The notes: a model not told the origin generated them from the letters alone. Shown: positions 46,701 to 56,706, counted from the first letter of the stretch. The stretch: 64,000 nucleotides of DNA from Hippasteria phrygiana (GCA_037893225.1 JAZGUH010000158.1:1054001-1118000), one strand, 5' to 3'. Numbers and translations are program-made.

Positions 46701-49700
46701 CAATTTATGTCACAATTTGTACATTTACTCACGGTCGAATTCGACTTCGCCGCCATGTTTACGTTTTTAGCTAGGCGGTGACGTCATTACACCCGGGTAG
46801 CCACCAGAGACCCGCCCGCTAGCTGGGGTAGTAGTGGTAGTTGACACCGGAACAAACACGAGTATCACGTGATGACTAATCGAACGGTCTCGTGTAAGTT
46901 TCACTTACACGTGTAAGCTAATCGAACGCACCATAGACCGTGTAAGTCACGATTAAACTTCCGGACACCTCCGAGCCGGCTGGCGTAGGACTTTTACGTG
47001 TGCTTGATTTTGTTTTCTATATTACTTTGTTTTAACGAAGTTCTGAACTATAAAACGGCCATGAATGTTGATGATAAATTCAAAATTAATTTTACAATAT
47101 ATGAAAACATGCATGACTGTCAATTGAAGAAAAGTGGAAAAAATGTTTGACCTGAGCGTCAGGTTGCATCGTGATTGGCTCATTGTCAGGATGTAAAAGC
47201 CGCCCCCAAAAATCCCTGCACCTCATGGATTTTAGCGTTGACGCGGAAATCGCATGCATGAAAGTGTATGATGACCAAAATCCCCACTCTGGGGTTTAAA
47301 AACGTTACCAAATCCCCACCTCAGAGGGGGGAGGGGGAATCAATTGATATGCGCATTACGTAGGCCTACGCACCAGCTTTGTTTCTATATATATATAACA
47401 CGACAGATCCTACGGCCGCCTTGTACTGCATAAGCTTTAACAAAAGCTGGCGCGTGGATGGCGGATGACGTACGTATGACGTATCTAGACTTTTCGCTCT
47501 CCTTTTCCCTAATTTGGTATCCTTCACCTTTTGTCATTTAAAATGAAAAATAATATTTTTTTTAAAGCTTTTATCTACCTTTCAGTAAAAAGAACAGCGT
47601 TAAAACAAATTATTTCAAGAAAACTATACTCGCTTGAAAACTACACGTTGAAGCTCCTCTTCGAGGTGCCCAGAAGTTTGGTTTCTCGTCAACTCGCGTA
47701 CGTTCTCGGGGTCAACTTACACGCTCTATAATTCCCCCATACATTGATCTTTTTCTTGGTTTCTTTTTTTGGGGGAAGGACACCCTGTATATGTTATTTT
47801 AACCAGAAAGTTAATGGTTAATTGCCAAATATACATCAATTTAAGATCATGCATATCCCTTTTAACGTATTTCAATAACCTGACCATCATCAAATGAAGT
47901 AATATCCTTGTTTTCGATCCGATTTTGTCGAATGAGAATAGAAGGTCAATAAATTATAAAAGGGAGATTAATTACTGCCCGAAGAACGATATTTGTTCTA
48001 TCGTAAACACACTCTGTTTTTCTTATATAATTAGTTTTCTCCAGTAGAAACCCTGAAGGTTGCGCCATTGTAAATTCTTCATTATCATACGGTATTCCTT
48101 TCAGTCAAAGTAGCCGGATCAAAATCCGCAGAAAAAAAGACTTTAATATCTTTGCCAAAATGAAGAATAGATTTTTCGTTCTGGATGATCTATAATTGAA
48201 AAGAATGATAACAGATATACTGAATCTTACTCAAGTGCAAGGGAGTACAATTGTTTTCGCAGTCCAGAATTGCAAGAGTGTTTCTGTGTACTTGGCTATA
48301 TGTGAGCTGCAAGACAGGTTCTCGAACTTGTTTTCCCTTGAAATAAAATCCTCCACACCCCAATTAGTACAAGAAAAAGAAATATAGGCCTGTTGGTTTT
48401 AATGTTAGTCTAGTTTGCTAAGTCCAATAACTTAAAAGTGGATTTTGTTCTCTTAACGGAACAGTCCTTAACTACACAATCGCCCTTGAGGTCAGCCATT
48501 TCTAATTCCCCGCTCCAGTAGAATCTGTGGGTAGTCAGACTTAACTACGCATGCGTGTGACGTAATTCCACCAGTGACTCTGCTCCGCGAGCAGGGTCTG
48601 TGGGCCGAGTTCAGGCGGTCAGTTCTTAACACGAGTTCCCTGTTCTTGCGCCCGAACGGCGGGAACGCGACCGGAAACCATTGCACTCGGAACAAGATCA
48701 CACACCACCTACCAGTCGGGGTTTACAAGAACATGACGTAATTTGACGCGACGTACGTAGAAGACGACCAAAGATGGCGGATGATTTGACGAAGCATACA
48801 AAATCGTCGTAATGTTGCCTAAAATTCCCTTCCAAACGTTTTTAGGCAACATTACGCCGACTTTCATGCTTCGTCAAATCATCCGCCATCTTTGGTCGTC
48901 TTCTACGTCGCGTCAAATTACGTCATGCTCTTGTAAACCCCGACTGGTAGGTGCATGGTTTGTGATTTTGTTCCGATTGCAATGTTCGCGGGTCGCTTTC
49001 CCGCCGTTCGGGCGCAAGAACAGGGAACTCGTGTTAAGAACAAACCACCCGAACTCAGCCCCTGTGGCTGACCCGAGTGAACCCCGCTGCTCGACACCAT
49101 GGGAACGAGGTTGGTGGTGTGTGATCTTGTTCCGAGGGCAATGTTCTCGGGTCGCGTTCCCGCCGTTCGGGTGCAAGAACAGAGAACTCAAGAACAGACT
49201 GCCATAACTCAGCCTAACGGTCTGACTACCCACAGACTCTACTCGAGCAGGGAATTAAAAATGGCTGACCTCAAGGGCGATTGTGTAGTTAAGGACCCTG
49301 TTCCTAAAAGAGAACAAAATCCACTTTTAAGTTATTGGACTTAGCAAACTAGATAACGACATTAAAAACCAACAGGTATGTCGTAGACAGAGGGCAGGGT
49401 TTTAAATTTTGTGTGGAAAATGTTGGGGTAAAACAACAATGAAGATGACAAAACGCAACACGAAAATATAGATGGCGATCACGGCGACGCACAGTAAACA
49501 CGCAAAACCGTACATTCGCAAGACACCAACCACAAACACGTAGGAAAATTGCATTTCTACCGCAAGAAACTGTTCAAAATTACAAAAAATGATGTCAATA
49601 GAATTGACAGAATACTTTAGGTGGATACATCTATTTTGGAATGATAAAATCAACCTCGATTTGAATCATTAGATCAATAAAGAGATGCCCGTAACTACAC

Positions 49701-51682
49701 AATCGCCAACCCAAGTGCTAGGTGATATCAACAGGAGAGGTTTCTATTAGGCCAGCTTTCGTCTTGTAGGCCTACAACATGCCGCTTTCCCTTCTCAGTC
49801 CCGCTAAAAAACCGCGACAAAAAGTTGTCCAGTTCCGAATCAGTTAAAGCTCAATTGTTGTTCCTGCATAGGCCTACATGTCTTGCAAAGTCATAATCGT
49901 TTGACTGCGTGTTTAATTTGTTTCTTTGTGTTAGCAGCGTCAGCATCACCTGCGAGTTCCTATATTGCATCGCCTGTAAGGAGAACAACCGGTGATTCGC
50001 GAACATCGTCCGCTATTAAGGGTGTAGCGCCACCAATAGTGTGACTGTGGAATTATAGAAGTCATGGTATCGCATTACACGTGAGGACAGAAAAGAGGGT
50101 ATAACAAAGGGAACAATACTGTCCTCGCATATATTTCTTTGTTCCGGAAAAAGTGAGGACAGGCAAACTGGTGCTTAGTCTATGGGGATGAGTTATATTA
50201 AAGGGAACAATGGAAAGTCATCACGTGTATAGCGAAACAAAAATACACTGTTGTTCTATTCAACGCGAAAGTACCGTTGAATAGAACTTCCATTTTTGCG
50301 GTGCCGTGCGTTGCTACGAATAATTCAATGCGCGTGATGGACGATCCACCAATCAGATGGCGGGGATTTATCCAGGTGTTGTTTTGGATGCGTTCGATTA
50401 GCTTACACGTGTAAGTGAAACTTACACGAGACCGTTCGATTAGTCATCACGTGATACTCGTGTTTGTTCCGGTGTCAACCACCACTATACCCCAGCTAGC
50501 GAGCGGGTCTCTGGTGGCTGCCCGGGTGTAATGACGTCACCGCCTTGCTGAAAACGTAAACATAGACCATATCGCAAATACCGCCTGGTTGAGACGTCAC
50601 AATGGTCACAAGGGATTGTGGGAAGGAAATGGGAGCCATTTTTGTGCGCGTTTTCCTCCCACAATCCCTTGTGACGTCTCAACCAGGTGGTAGGCCTATT
50701 TGCGATAAGGTCTATGGAGGCGAAGTCGAATTCGACGTGAGCAAATGTACAAATTGTGACAAATTGTAAAACAAAGAGTGTATTTTCCTGACATTAACAA
50801 CAGTTGGGGACTAGACTGTGTGTAAACTGTGAGTTCTATAATTATCATGTCGTCATGGTCAAGATTGAGCCGGTGTTAACATTTTACACTTTTAAAGTTC
50901 CCGCCCCCAAACGACCTTTGACCTTAATTTTCCCAGCATGCCTAGGCGAATACACCGATTTGCCTCATTTCGTGGCTTCCCCGCGGTGTTACTCCGTGTT
51001 TATGGTGTACGCTTATCGAACGCACCCTAATAAGGCCGCATCCGAAACTCTCGTCTATTGTCTGGGTGTGCGCCCATTACAACTACGTGAAGAAATGCCG
51101 ACAATAGCCGTAGCTCTGGAAGCCTGTTTCGGACACGGCTTAACCTACAATCATCACTGGTAAAACTGATGAAACACTTTGCACACTAGCAATATACCCC
51201 ACTTTCCCCAATTCAATACTGAGAGCTCTGAATTTTGGCAAAGTTTTACACTGGCCCAAGCCCGAAAACTTCCCCTCAACTCACACATCAACATTGTATA
51301 CAGGAAAATGGGGGTGTGTTTCAAACCATTTTAGGGGTTAAATCAACGCAACTCACCGTCTTAATGGATGATAGCCCGTGTTTGTGAAGTATTTTATTCC
51401 ATGCAAAGATGTTTCCTTTGCAAAGTCCTGAAACAACAGTATCCCTAGGTTATTAACTTTTTTCTTATCGGGATCATCGGACATGATGTGGCGCATTCTC
51501 TCCCCTACAATCGACTCATGCTGGGAGCCGACTAGTGATGTGTTCGTTGCTCCTTGATCCGTCTCAGTCAATGATGAAGGGGTCGTTGTTATGAAGATTG
51601 ACTCCCTTGAGCGTGTCGGTGGGCTGACTCTGCCGCCGACCGACAGTGCACGTGCCCGTACACGAGCTGAGTTTTTTCCCAT
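34381..51682 (-). CDS. DEG/ENaC/ASIC-family sodium channel, nine exons, complete
   Basis: Joining 51682-51357, 44208-43806, 39137-38958, 38596-38495, 37682-37535, 36280-36221, 35913-35778, 34862-34771 and 34529-34381 gives 1,596 bases: 531 residues and a stop. All introns are GT/AG and all phases agree. The start ATG has a strong context (GCGGCCATGG). Landmarks: cytoplasmic N-terminus with the gating His94-Gly95, TM1 about 110-130, LTFPAITICNYN after TM1, an extracellular cysteine-rich domain including the family signature Y-x4-C-x3-C…C-G-C in exon 5, a palm-like exon 8, and TM2 with the G-A-S filter at 494-496. The length is normal for the family. It forms trimeric, usually amiloride-sensitive Na+ channels; whether protons or peptides gate it cannot be told. 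Confidence 0.93.
34771..34862 (-). CDS. Channel exon 8
   Basis: NNIVDLYIYFEDM and EHKEAYDIF correspond to the last palm strand before TM2. Acceptor tcctttcag, donor A/GTAAGC. Confidence 0.9.
35105..35152. repeat. GGGGTGGAGGGGA minisatellite
   Basis: G-rich direct repeats in intron 7; possible G-quadruplex former. Confidence 0.8.
35778..35913 (-). CDS. Channel exon 7
   Basis: CSCNPPC…Y matches the conserved CxCPxPC segment of the ectodomain. Acceptor gcctttcag, donor AG/GTCAGA. Confidence 0.9.
36221..36280 (-). CDS. Channel exon 6 (60 bp)
   Basis: EEVCDF and ATCAYNAL. Acceptor ttttttcag, donor G/GTAAGA. Phase 1 on both sides, so skipping it would keep the frame. Confidence 0.82.
36370..36515. 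repeat. Degenerate (ATC)n tract
   Basis: Imperfect ATC/GTC triplets in intron 5. The minus-strand Met/Thr/Ile-rich frame over it is an artefact. Confidence 0.8.
36583..36706. mobile_element. Small foldback MITE
   Basis: Arms ttttgagacgctggtggcag and the near-complement (ctgccaccaccgtttcaaaa) about 120 bp apart, in intron 5. Confidence 0.65.
37040..37520. mobile_element. 481-bp MITE ending CCCCCTTTACACAGG, next to a splice donor
   Basis: Perfect 15-bp inverted ends (37040-37054, 37506-37520). The interior repeats ggaggcacaaggga-like and gccacctttgagc-like words. It lies in intron 5, its end 14 bases from the exon 5 boundary. Confidence 0.85.
37535..37682 (-). CDS. Channel exon 5
   Basis: Residues 338-386 plus one base: PYLTNC, then the family signature YTPNTCLVEC…NCGC and LPWMAG. 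Donor G/GTGAGT. A MITE ends 14 bases into the intron. Confidence 0.93.
37786..37892. mobile_element. 107-bp foldback
   Basis: Arms GAGAAACGACGAAAAAGTGG… and complement (GTCCACCTTCCGAGTCGTTTC) around a short centre. Intron 4. Confidence 0.75.
38495..38596 (-). CDS. Channel exon 4
   Basis: Residues 304-337, beginning ILIHSRYD and containing APGFTT, as in the mid-ectodomain of ASICs. Acceptor atcctcag, donor GTG/GTAAGA. Confidence 0.88.
38958..39137 (-). CDS. Channel exon 3
   Basis: Residues 244-303, including LGPCHTFN, the family's conserved CxTFN. Acceptor ccctgacag, donor AGG/GTATAT. Confidence 0.9.
39361..43250. repeat. 71-bp minisatellite array, about 54 units, in intron 2 of the channel gene
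   Basis: The word atatcgg recurs every 71 bases (39411, 39482, 39553, 39624 …). Units differ at a few positions (gcagcaac or gcatcaac; aacagtaacagcaac or aacagcaacaacaaa), and two are 50-bp deletions (near 40402 and 41162). Composition is CAG/CAA/AAC-rich on plus, CTG/TTG/GTT-rich in the transcript. No unit holds a minus-strand stop in any frame, which gives long Leu/Cys/Tyr-rich open frames without coding meaning. Confidence 0.97.
43318..43446. repeat. (CAG)n then (ACAAAC)n simple repeats
   Basis: Simple-sequence tail beside the 71-bp array. Confidence 0.9.
43655..43746. repeat. (GACA)n microsatellite
   Basis: Interrupted ACAGACAG repeat with a gcccgcccgac core, 60 bp into intron 2. Confidence 0.9.
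43806..44208 (-). CDS. Channel exon 2
   Basis: Residues 109-243: TM1, FPAITICNYN and the start of the extracellular domain, with NLT and NLS glycosylation sites. Acceptor ttttccgtag, donor CAG/GTGAGT. Confidence 0.93.
44243..44460 (-). mobile_element. tRNA-derived SINE, 34 bp from the exon 2 acceptor
   Basis: On minus: a tRNA-like head with box A (TGGCTCAGTTGGTAGAGC) and box B-like GGTTGAAATCC, then the family tail tttctttgttcactttgaaa. Its end is at about 44243; the acceptor AG is at 44210-44209. Confidence 0.85.
44597..44675 (-). mobile_element. Second type of tRNA-derived SINE head
   Basis: Box A-like TAGCTCAGTTATAATAGAGC and box B GGTTCGAATCC about 40 bases apart. There is no acceptor-stem pairing or CCA context, so it is a SINE head, not a tRNA gene. 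Confidence 0.65.
44680..45483. other. Intron 1 sequence without recognised features
   Basis: AT-rich with a poly-C tract near 45222. Nothing else seen. Confidence 0.6.
45484..45767. mobile_element. 284-bp MITE with CCTATCAATTG ends
   Basis: Ends (GTGCCTATCAATTG and CAATTGATAGGCGC) are inverted, followed inward by CCCCCACC tracts. A lone right-hand end is at 47336-47358. Confidence 0.7.
45770..46932 (-). mobile_element. GGTGCGTTCGAT-ended element (minus) with a related element nested in it
   Basis: 45770-45808 and 46554-46932 together match the reverse complement of 50396-51027. Between them, 45809-46553 is another foldback with the same GGGTGCGTTCGA ends, itself holding a piece of the 49.3-49.7 kb repeat and the 14-bp micro-insert at 46414. 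Confidence 0.72.
46414..46427. mobile_element. 14-bp micro-insert with 7-bp target duplication
   Basis: CATATTCCTCCATG lies between two GCCGACT (46407-46413, 46428-46434). The paralogous site at 49705-49711 reads GCCAACC once, without insert. Its right half equals the end of the 27- and 30-bp palindromes. Confidence 0.72.
46936..48388. other. Intron 1 spacer
   Basis: Contains the lone MITE end at 47336-47358. Otherwise no feature. Confidence 0.5.
48389..49376. mobile_element. 988-bp palindromic (foldback) element
   Basis: Arms begin CCTGTTGGTTTTAATG and run inward through cctaactacacaatcgccc-like and ttcttgcgcccgaacggcgg-like words to a centre near 48835. Arms are about 90% alike with some indels. 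It lies in intron 1 of the channel gene; long sense frames over it are arm artefacts. Confidence 0.85.
49300..49745. repeat. Repeat shared with 46000-46470
   Basis: Direct repeat of about 430 bp (gtatgtcgtagac…caacaggagagg), about 85% alike. It gives the empty site for the micro-insert at 46414. Confidence 0.8.
50396..51027 (+). mobile_element. GGATGCGTTCGATTAGC-ended element (plus)
   Basis: About 632 bp with inverted ends GGATGCGTTCGAT and ATCGAACGCACCC. It is the inverted partner of 45770-46932 and is itself interrupted by the 150-bp foldback at 50564-50713. Confidence 0.78.
50564..50713. mobile_element. 150-bp foldback with AT target duplication
   Basis: Ends AGACCATATCGCAAATA and near-complement; the arms (ctggttgagacgtcac, cacaagggattgtggga) pair nearly throughout. 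AT at 50562-50563 and 50714-50715. The paralogous site near 46755 (minus) has one AT and no insert. Confidence 0.86.
51170..51335. repeat. Dispersed 165-bp repeat, copy 1
   Basis: Matches 59120-59285 (cactggccc…, …actcacacatcaacattgtatacagga). Origin unknown. Confidence 0.65.
51357..51682 (-). CDS. Channel exon 1
   Basis: Residues 1-108 and two bases of codon 109. Ser/Thr/Arg-rich cytoplasmic N-terminus ending with SLHGIKYF. Donor CG/GTGAGT. An upstream in-frame TTG (51697) is less likely as a start. Confidence 0.88.
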
Positions 51683-51771
51683 GGCCGCTAAATTCAAGCT
51701 TCCGGAACTTTCAAACTACGTGTGAGGTGTGATTTGGAACAGACCAACACGTCTGCACAACCGCACGTTAA

Positions 51772-51916
51772 CCCTCCTGTGCACCTGGCCAAAATCGAAC
51801 CAGTTGTTGTATGTACAGATCAAAACCTATCAAATGACAGATTGAAACACACACAAACTGTCAGAGTTGGTGTTTAAAGTTTTTGATAGGCTGTGATAGT
51901 TATAAGTATAGGAGGG
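51772..51916. mobile_element. 145-bp piggyBac-like MITE just upstream of the channel gene
   Basis: CCCTCCT … AGGAGGG between TTAA (51768-51771) and TTAA (51917-51920), the target and terminal CCC of piggyBac-type elements. It starts 90 bases before the channel ATG. A second copy lies at 61767-61908. Confidence 0.85.
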
Positions 51917-51920
51917 TTAA

Positions 51921-53140
51921 TCAAAACGAACGAGGTCAGATGTTGATAGAAATGAAGGACGTGCCAAATAACCACAGCACTTTTCGACCACACGATGCTT
52001 AACTGGCCGTGTTTGTAATTTCTACTGCTATATTATAACAGGATGGATGAATAATGGTGTACAATGCCTCAGGTATTTAGTGTCATGACAAAGCGCGTTA
52101 TATCAATAGGTGTTGATCTGCACACTGCAATGTACTTAAGGTTTTATTGACTTGTGTTTGAATGGATTACAAAAAAAATGGACTTGGCCGTCACAAAACA
52201 CCAAACAAATCGTGTTAATTTCGCCTGTTGTTCACTACCATAGCGTTAATAAATAAAACTCGTTTTAAACACATTACATGTATTAGGCCCTATGTAGGCA
52301 TCGGTAAATATCAAAGCTGCTCATATACGCTTGATCATCACGGCTAGATACGAAACCAAGAGCCCGACAACATGAAATATTCAATGGGCAGACACAAGTC
52401 CCCCCCCCCCTATCAGGACCAGATTATCCAATAGGCGCAGTAGGCATGCACTGCAGTGTCTAGGGCCCACGAAAAATTGGGGGCCTACGAAAATGCCTCA
52501 GTATACACCCTGGCGAACGCGCACACACACACAAACGAAATAGACGTTTGTGAACGTTTTTTTGCGTCGCCTTCTGAATTTTCGATTTTGGAAAAGCTTT
52601 AGGCCTAAATTTGCTAGTAGCTGACCCCTGACTGCAAACCTGAATACATGTACGTGTTTACACTGTAATAACTTGTAGCTACAGGATGGTATCAAAACAA
52701 AACACAAAACAAAGGAACATCACACAAGTGAAAATGTTAATGGACAATTATGTACAATATGATTTATAGCCGGGGTAAAAATCCTTAAAAAACCCAATGA
52801 AGATCAAGGTTATTCAAATTTTCGAGAAATGCACATGGCCAACCAAGATAAACAGCAATCCGTGTTATTTGAAACTATAAATTTAAATTACTGTACATTA
52901 TTACATAATGCAAATAATTAGGTGTGGGGTAAGTGGGACATGGTGAAATCTGCATAGAACGTGTATAAAAACCCATGCGTCTCTCCGTGGCACTGGCATG
53001 TATGATGTAGTAGCCATTTTTGTCAGAGAAATGCATCAATATTTTGTAAAATTAGGATATTCTCACAATAATTGATATTTAATTTCATATAGTTCAGTCA
53101 CTATATGCTAATGCTGCTTATTATTTATGTATTTTATAGA
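51921..53140. other. Intergenic, no feature seen
   Basis: AT-rich with a poly-C run (52390) and a short GT-rich stretch (52515). No gene or repeat recognised. Confidence 0.6.
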
Positions 53141-53142
53141 AA

Positions 53143-53219
53143 ATGACGGGACGTCAAAAGAAAACGTGAACTCCAAGTGGGATGCTGAAGCACCTTCAGA
53201 TGAACCATCTTAGACAAAT
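53143..53219 (+). CDS. Possible terminal exon of an unknown gene
   Basis: A good acceptor (ttattttatag) precedes a frame reading ENVNSKWDAEAPSDEPS and TAG, with AATAAA at 53325-53330. The acidic tail looks protein-like, but no upstream exon was found, so this stays tentative. Confidence 0.25.
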
Positions 53220-54047
53220 TGAGAATTTGGATTAATTATCCGACTGCATGGTTTTTCTACTGTTTTGATATATAGTTATTAATTACGTTTACGTTACTTA
53301 TAATTTTAGTTATGTGTTGAAGAGAAATAAATTGCTTTAAGCAAGCAGGGGTGAGATTGGCCAAAAATGAAAAATCCACGAAATCCACGAAAAATCCACG
53401 AGGACCCCAGATCAACATATAGTTTGTATTTGCCTAAAGGCACCGCCTTTAACTTAAATATCCGTTTTTATTGGTCTATATCCACTTTTACAGGTAAAAA
53501 CACCTTGAGAAAAACACCTCAGGAGTTCCAGATTGCAAAAGAGATTCTTTAAACATTCTGAAATTCCGACAAAAAATCCTGATAAATCTCATCCCTGTTT
53601 AAGGACTTGAACAAGTTGAATACACTTTTGCCCCCCGATGTCTAGAGTACGTAAACTGTGTTGTGCACAAAAAGCTTGGTATAAATACTTATGTTCATGT
53701 CGCTGTGAATACAAGAGTTACATGTACGTAATGTTGCACTTTATTTTCAGCATTTTTCTCCACGCAATGGGAAAGAGTGTTCTTTTTTCTTAGTTTTTTT
53801 CTTTGGAAGAAATTCCAGACAGGGTCTGCGGCATAAAAAACGTGTTTTCTTTTTCTTCTGCGGTCGGGAGCCAAAAACAGGGTCGGTCGGAAATGAGAGC
53901 CAAAGAAATAGAAAGGGACGCCCATATTTTAGCAGTTTTGTACTTATGCAGTGCTTGATCGACATCTTAGCTTTTTGGTACTTTAGATAGTAACCTCGCA
54001 CACTTCATCTGCAGAAGTGTCCGTGACGAGTGCATCACTAAAAAAAT

Positions 54048-54145
54048 TTCGTAAGTTCGAATCCCGCTCCTGCTAGTTTTCTTTGTTCACTTTGAAAATG
54101 TATTCAAATTTACCTGGTCCGTTTCCCTTGTGGTTTGTTTGATGA
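54048..54145 (+). mobile_element. SINE 3' fragment
   Basis: Box B GTTCGAATCCCG followed by tttctttgttcactttgaaa and tttcccttgtggtttg, the full tail of the SINE family. Confidence 0.75.
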
Positions 54146-54174
54146 ATTATATTTATAAGTTAAAAAGTCGTATC

Positions 54175-54400
54175 CTTATTGAGTGATCCTACAATGTCGC
54201 TTCCCAGGTTGTATTGTAAAATTGGGCGTGATCCACAGCATTATGGGTTTATGACTTCTGACTAGCGCCCACCGAACAAACAATTTGGGAGACCGCCAAC
54301 ACAACAGTTGGTAGAGCACCGGTACTGTATTCCGGAGGTCGCAGGCTCGAATCCCGCTCCTGCCAGCTTTCTTTCTTCACTTTGAAAATTCACACCAAAT
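54175..54400 (+). mobile_element. tRNA-derived SINE, nearly complete
   Basis: A 5' segment (tcccaggttg … ttctgactagcgccc) shared with 44350-44460, then a box A-like ACAGTTGGTAGAGC, box B GGCTCGAATCCCG and the family tail. The tRNA part is thus internal, about 110 bases from the 5' end. Confidence 0.8.
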
Positions 54401-55083
54401 TTATTTCAATCCTTTTGGGTGTATGTTGAGATTAGTGCTAAAATAACACTAGCTAGTAGAATTAGAACCGAATGGATGACGTCCATCATCAGAAGGGTTT
54501 TGGAGTCTGTACAACGTAAATGAAACAATAAAATCGTGGTTGTTTTGTTAGTCCAAATTTAGGTGTTAAGTACCGGTAGCACCAATACCCTTGCCCAAAT
54601 TAAACACTACAGCAGATTTAAATGACAGTTTATGGTGTTCAAATTGGAATTTATAAAAAATCAACACTGGTGTTATATATTTTTATTGCTACAATTAAAC
54701 ACCAAGGAAGACTCAATCGATCCCAGGGTCCTCTCAGACATGTTTGGTTTGGTGTTAATCTTAATTTTGGAAGCTAGTGTAGCCAATGAACATCGAATAG
54801 CCTACTTGCCCAAAATATACACCAAGGAAGGGTTAGATTTTACACCGACGGTGTACATTATTACGCCACAGTTTTTAGAGTGTGGGACTGGTCCTTTTCT
54901 TCTACGATATTCATGAATAAAAACGTACCGGTACAAGCCCGAAACTGTGGAAGTAGGCCTATACACGCATGTTTAAAAAGGCCTCGTGGTTGTGGTTTGA
55001 TGTGGTGGTCAAATGCTGGGTACACTCCAAAAACCGAATGTTAGAATGTAAATGTACACTGTCGATGTAAAATGTAACCCTTA

Positions 55084-55524
55084 CGGCGTGTTTGTTTCAC
55101 GCAGATCCGGAGCGCGATCAGTGATCCGGAGCGTCGAAAGCTGCTCCGGATCACGTTTTTAGTGATCCTGCTCGCGAGGTGGGTTCGCAAGATCCAAGAT
55201 GGCGACGTACGTGCGAGACGGACAGAGACAAGTGACGGTATTTTTTCATAGATTTAAAGCATTTGAACGAGCTATTGTGACAGTATTTACTCATAATTCT
55301 TTTACAGTGTATTTGTTTTATTAAAGCTATGTACGATTTATTTACTTTTCTGGAAATACTAGATAGTTTATTATAAAAATAGCCCTACAAAATCTGAAGC
55401 AGACGACATTGTCGTGTAATACAAATTCTCCCAGCATGCAACATATAGCGAGAGGGATTCGCGATCCTGTTTGTTTTCGTTCGGCTCTGGATCACCCCCC
55501 GATCCGTGTGAAACAAACAGGCCT
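55084..55524. mobile_element. 441-bp Harbinger-like MITE
   Basis: Ends share GTGTTTGTTTCAC/CTGTTTGTTTCAC, with TTA on both sides (55081-55083, 55525-55527). It contains a gene-start-like ATGGCGACG at 55200 with no continuing frame. Confidence 0.68.
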
Positions 55525-56001
55525 TTAGTGTTTCTTGTTCACGGAAAATCTAGAGTGGGATTTGGAGTTCCACAATATCCCCTCCATTGTTGCACATGGC
55601 AGTTTTTTACTGTACATGTACACATTACCACTACACGACCTGTGCAATGGAAGATAAATTCAAACATGTATAATATGGAACAAATGGTTTTGGTTTTAAG
55701 GAAACATGATTTAGGATTGATATTGCATTATTCCTGCTTAAAACAATAAAGTATTATCCTGACAATGATATTTTGTGTCCAGAGACAATTATTTCCCAGA
55801 TTAAATATGAGAAAAAAATTTGAAAATGTTTGTCCAAGCTACTCCGCCCCCTGAGTGGGACCCTCATTAACATAAGTGTGTGACGTAGATCGAGGCACAT
55901 TATTGATTCTGCTGCGCGAGCCGCATTGAGTGTACGTGTGTGTGCAGAACGGCGAAAATTCTTCGTCCAAAATCTAAGCAAAATATAGTGGTTTTTCGGC
56001 C

Positions 56002-56333
56002 ATGCCGACAAGGTGTGTGGCTGCTGGGTGCAGCAAAACAACGAAGGATGGAGTAAGCCTTCATTCATTTCCAACTGATGCAAAATATCGGCGAAAGTGA
56101 AGGTGACAAGAGCGAAGTGGTCCTGCCCCAGCAGCTTCTCAGCGTTATGTAGCGACCAGTTTGAGCCGTCGTGTTTCGATACTGGTATTTTCAAATCCTT
56201 TCGGATGACCATTAAAAATATGCTCAAGTCCACTGCCATCCCAACAAAGTTCCCAGATGTAAGTAAGGTACAGGCGGAAGCAGTTAAACGGCCCATTCCC
56301 CGAGGAGCCTTCGCTAAAAGGGAGAAAATCAGG
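56002..56333 (+). pseudogene. THAP zinc-finger first exon, deleted and missing a ligand
   Basis: ATG at 56002, MPTRCVAAGC, SLHSFPTDAKYRRK, then an approximately 11-base deletion relative to the other copy creates stops. The remaining domain continues in another frame (KVTRAKW … LCSDQF … STAIPTKF) to donor AGG/GTAAGT. The zinc-binding histidine (CSDHF in the other copy) is glutamine here. Confidence 0.72.
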
Positions 56334-56400
56334 GTAAGTTCGATGTTAGTTGTTGCAACTTACGAAATTGCACGTGTAGACTCAGACTAGTGTGTATGTA

Positions 56401-56706
56401 CCACTGATCTCTATTGGCTGCGAAGCTCCGCGATTGAAGCCACTGCACGGCCATCTTGCTATATTCAACACAATGGCCGTTTTCCAAGTCCCTGGCTTCA
56501 GCTCCGTCTCCGAATTCAGCCCATTGCCAAACTGCATTCATGCATGTAGTTTATGAATGGGCTGAAGTTAGTTGGAGACGGAGCTGAAGCCTGGAGCTTG
56601 GAAAACGGCCATTGTTTTGAATATAGCAAGATGGCCGCGCGGTGGCTTCAATTCACGCATAGGCAATCACTGCTGCGCTGCCAATCCAGTGTATAGAGAT
56701 CAGTGG
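56401..56706. mobile_element. 306-bp foldback with 6-bp duplication
   Basis: Ends CCACTGATCTCTAT and exact complement; long arms sharing gccatcttgctatattcaa and ggccgttttccaag. TATGTA flanks both sides. Absent from the paired copy near 150. A related word is at 45918. Confidence 0.82.

Noticed and set aside
48812..49344. Plus- and minus-strand frames of 80-130 codons
   Set aside because: They run through the arms of the 988-bp palindrome and mirror each other.
51683..51697. Channel start at 51697
   Set aside because: The codon there is TTG; the ATG at 51682 has a strong context.
55200..55250. ATGGCGACG start of a new gene
   Set aside because: Lies inside a TTA-flanked MITE, and the frame has no supported continuation.
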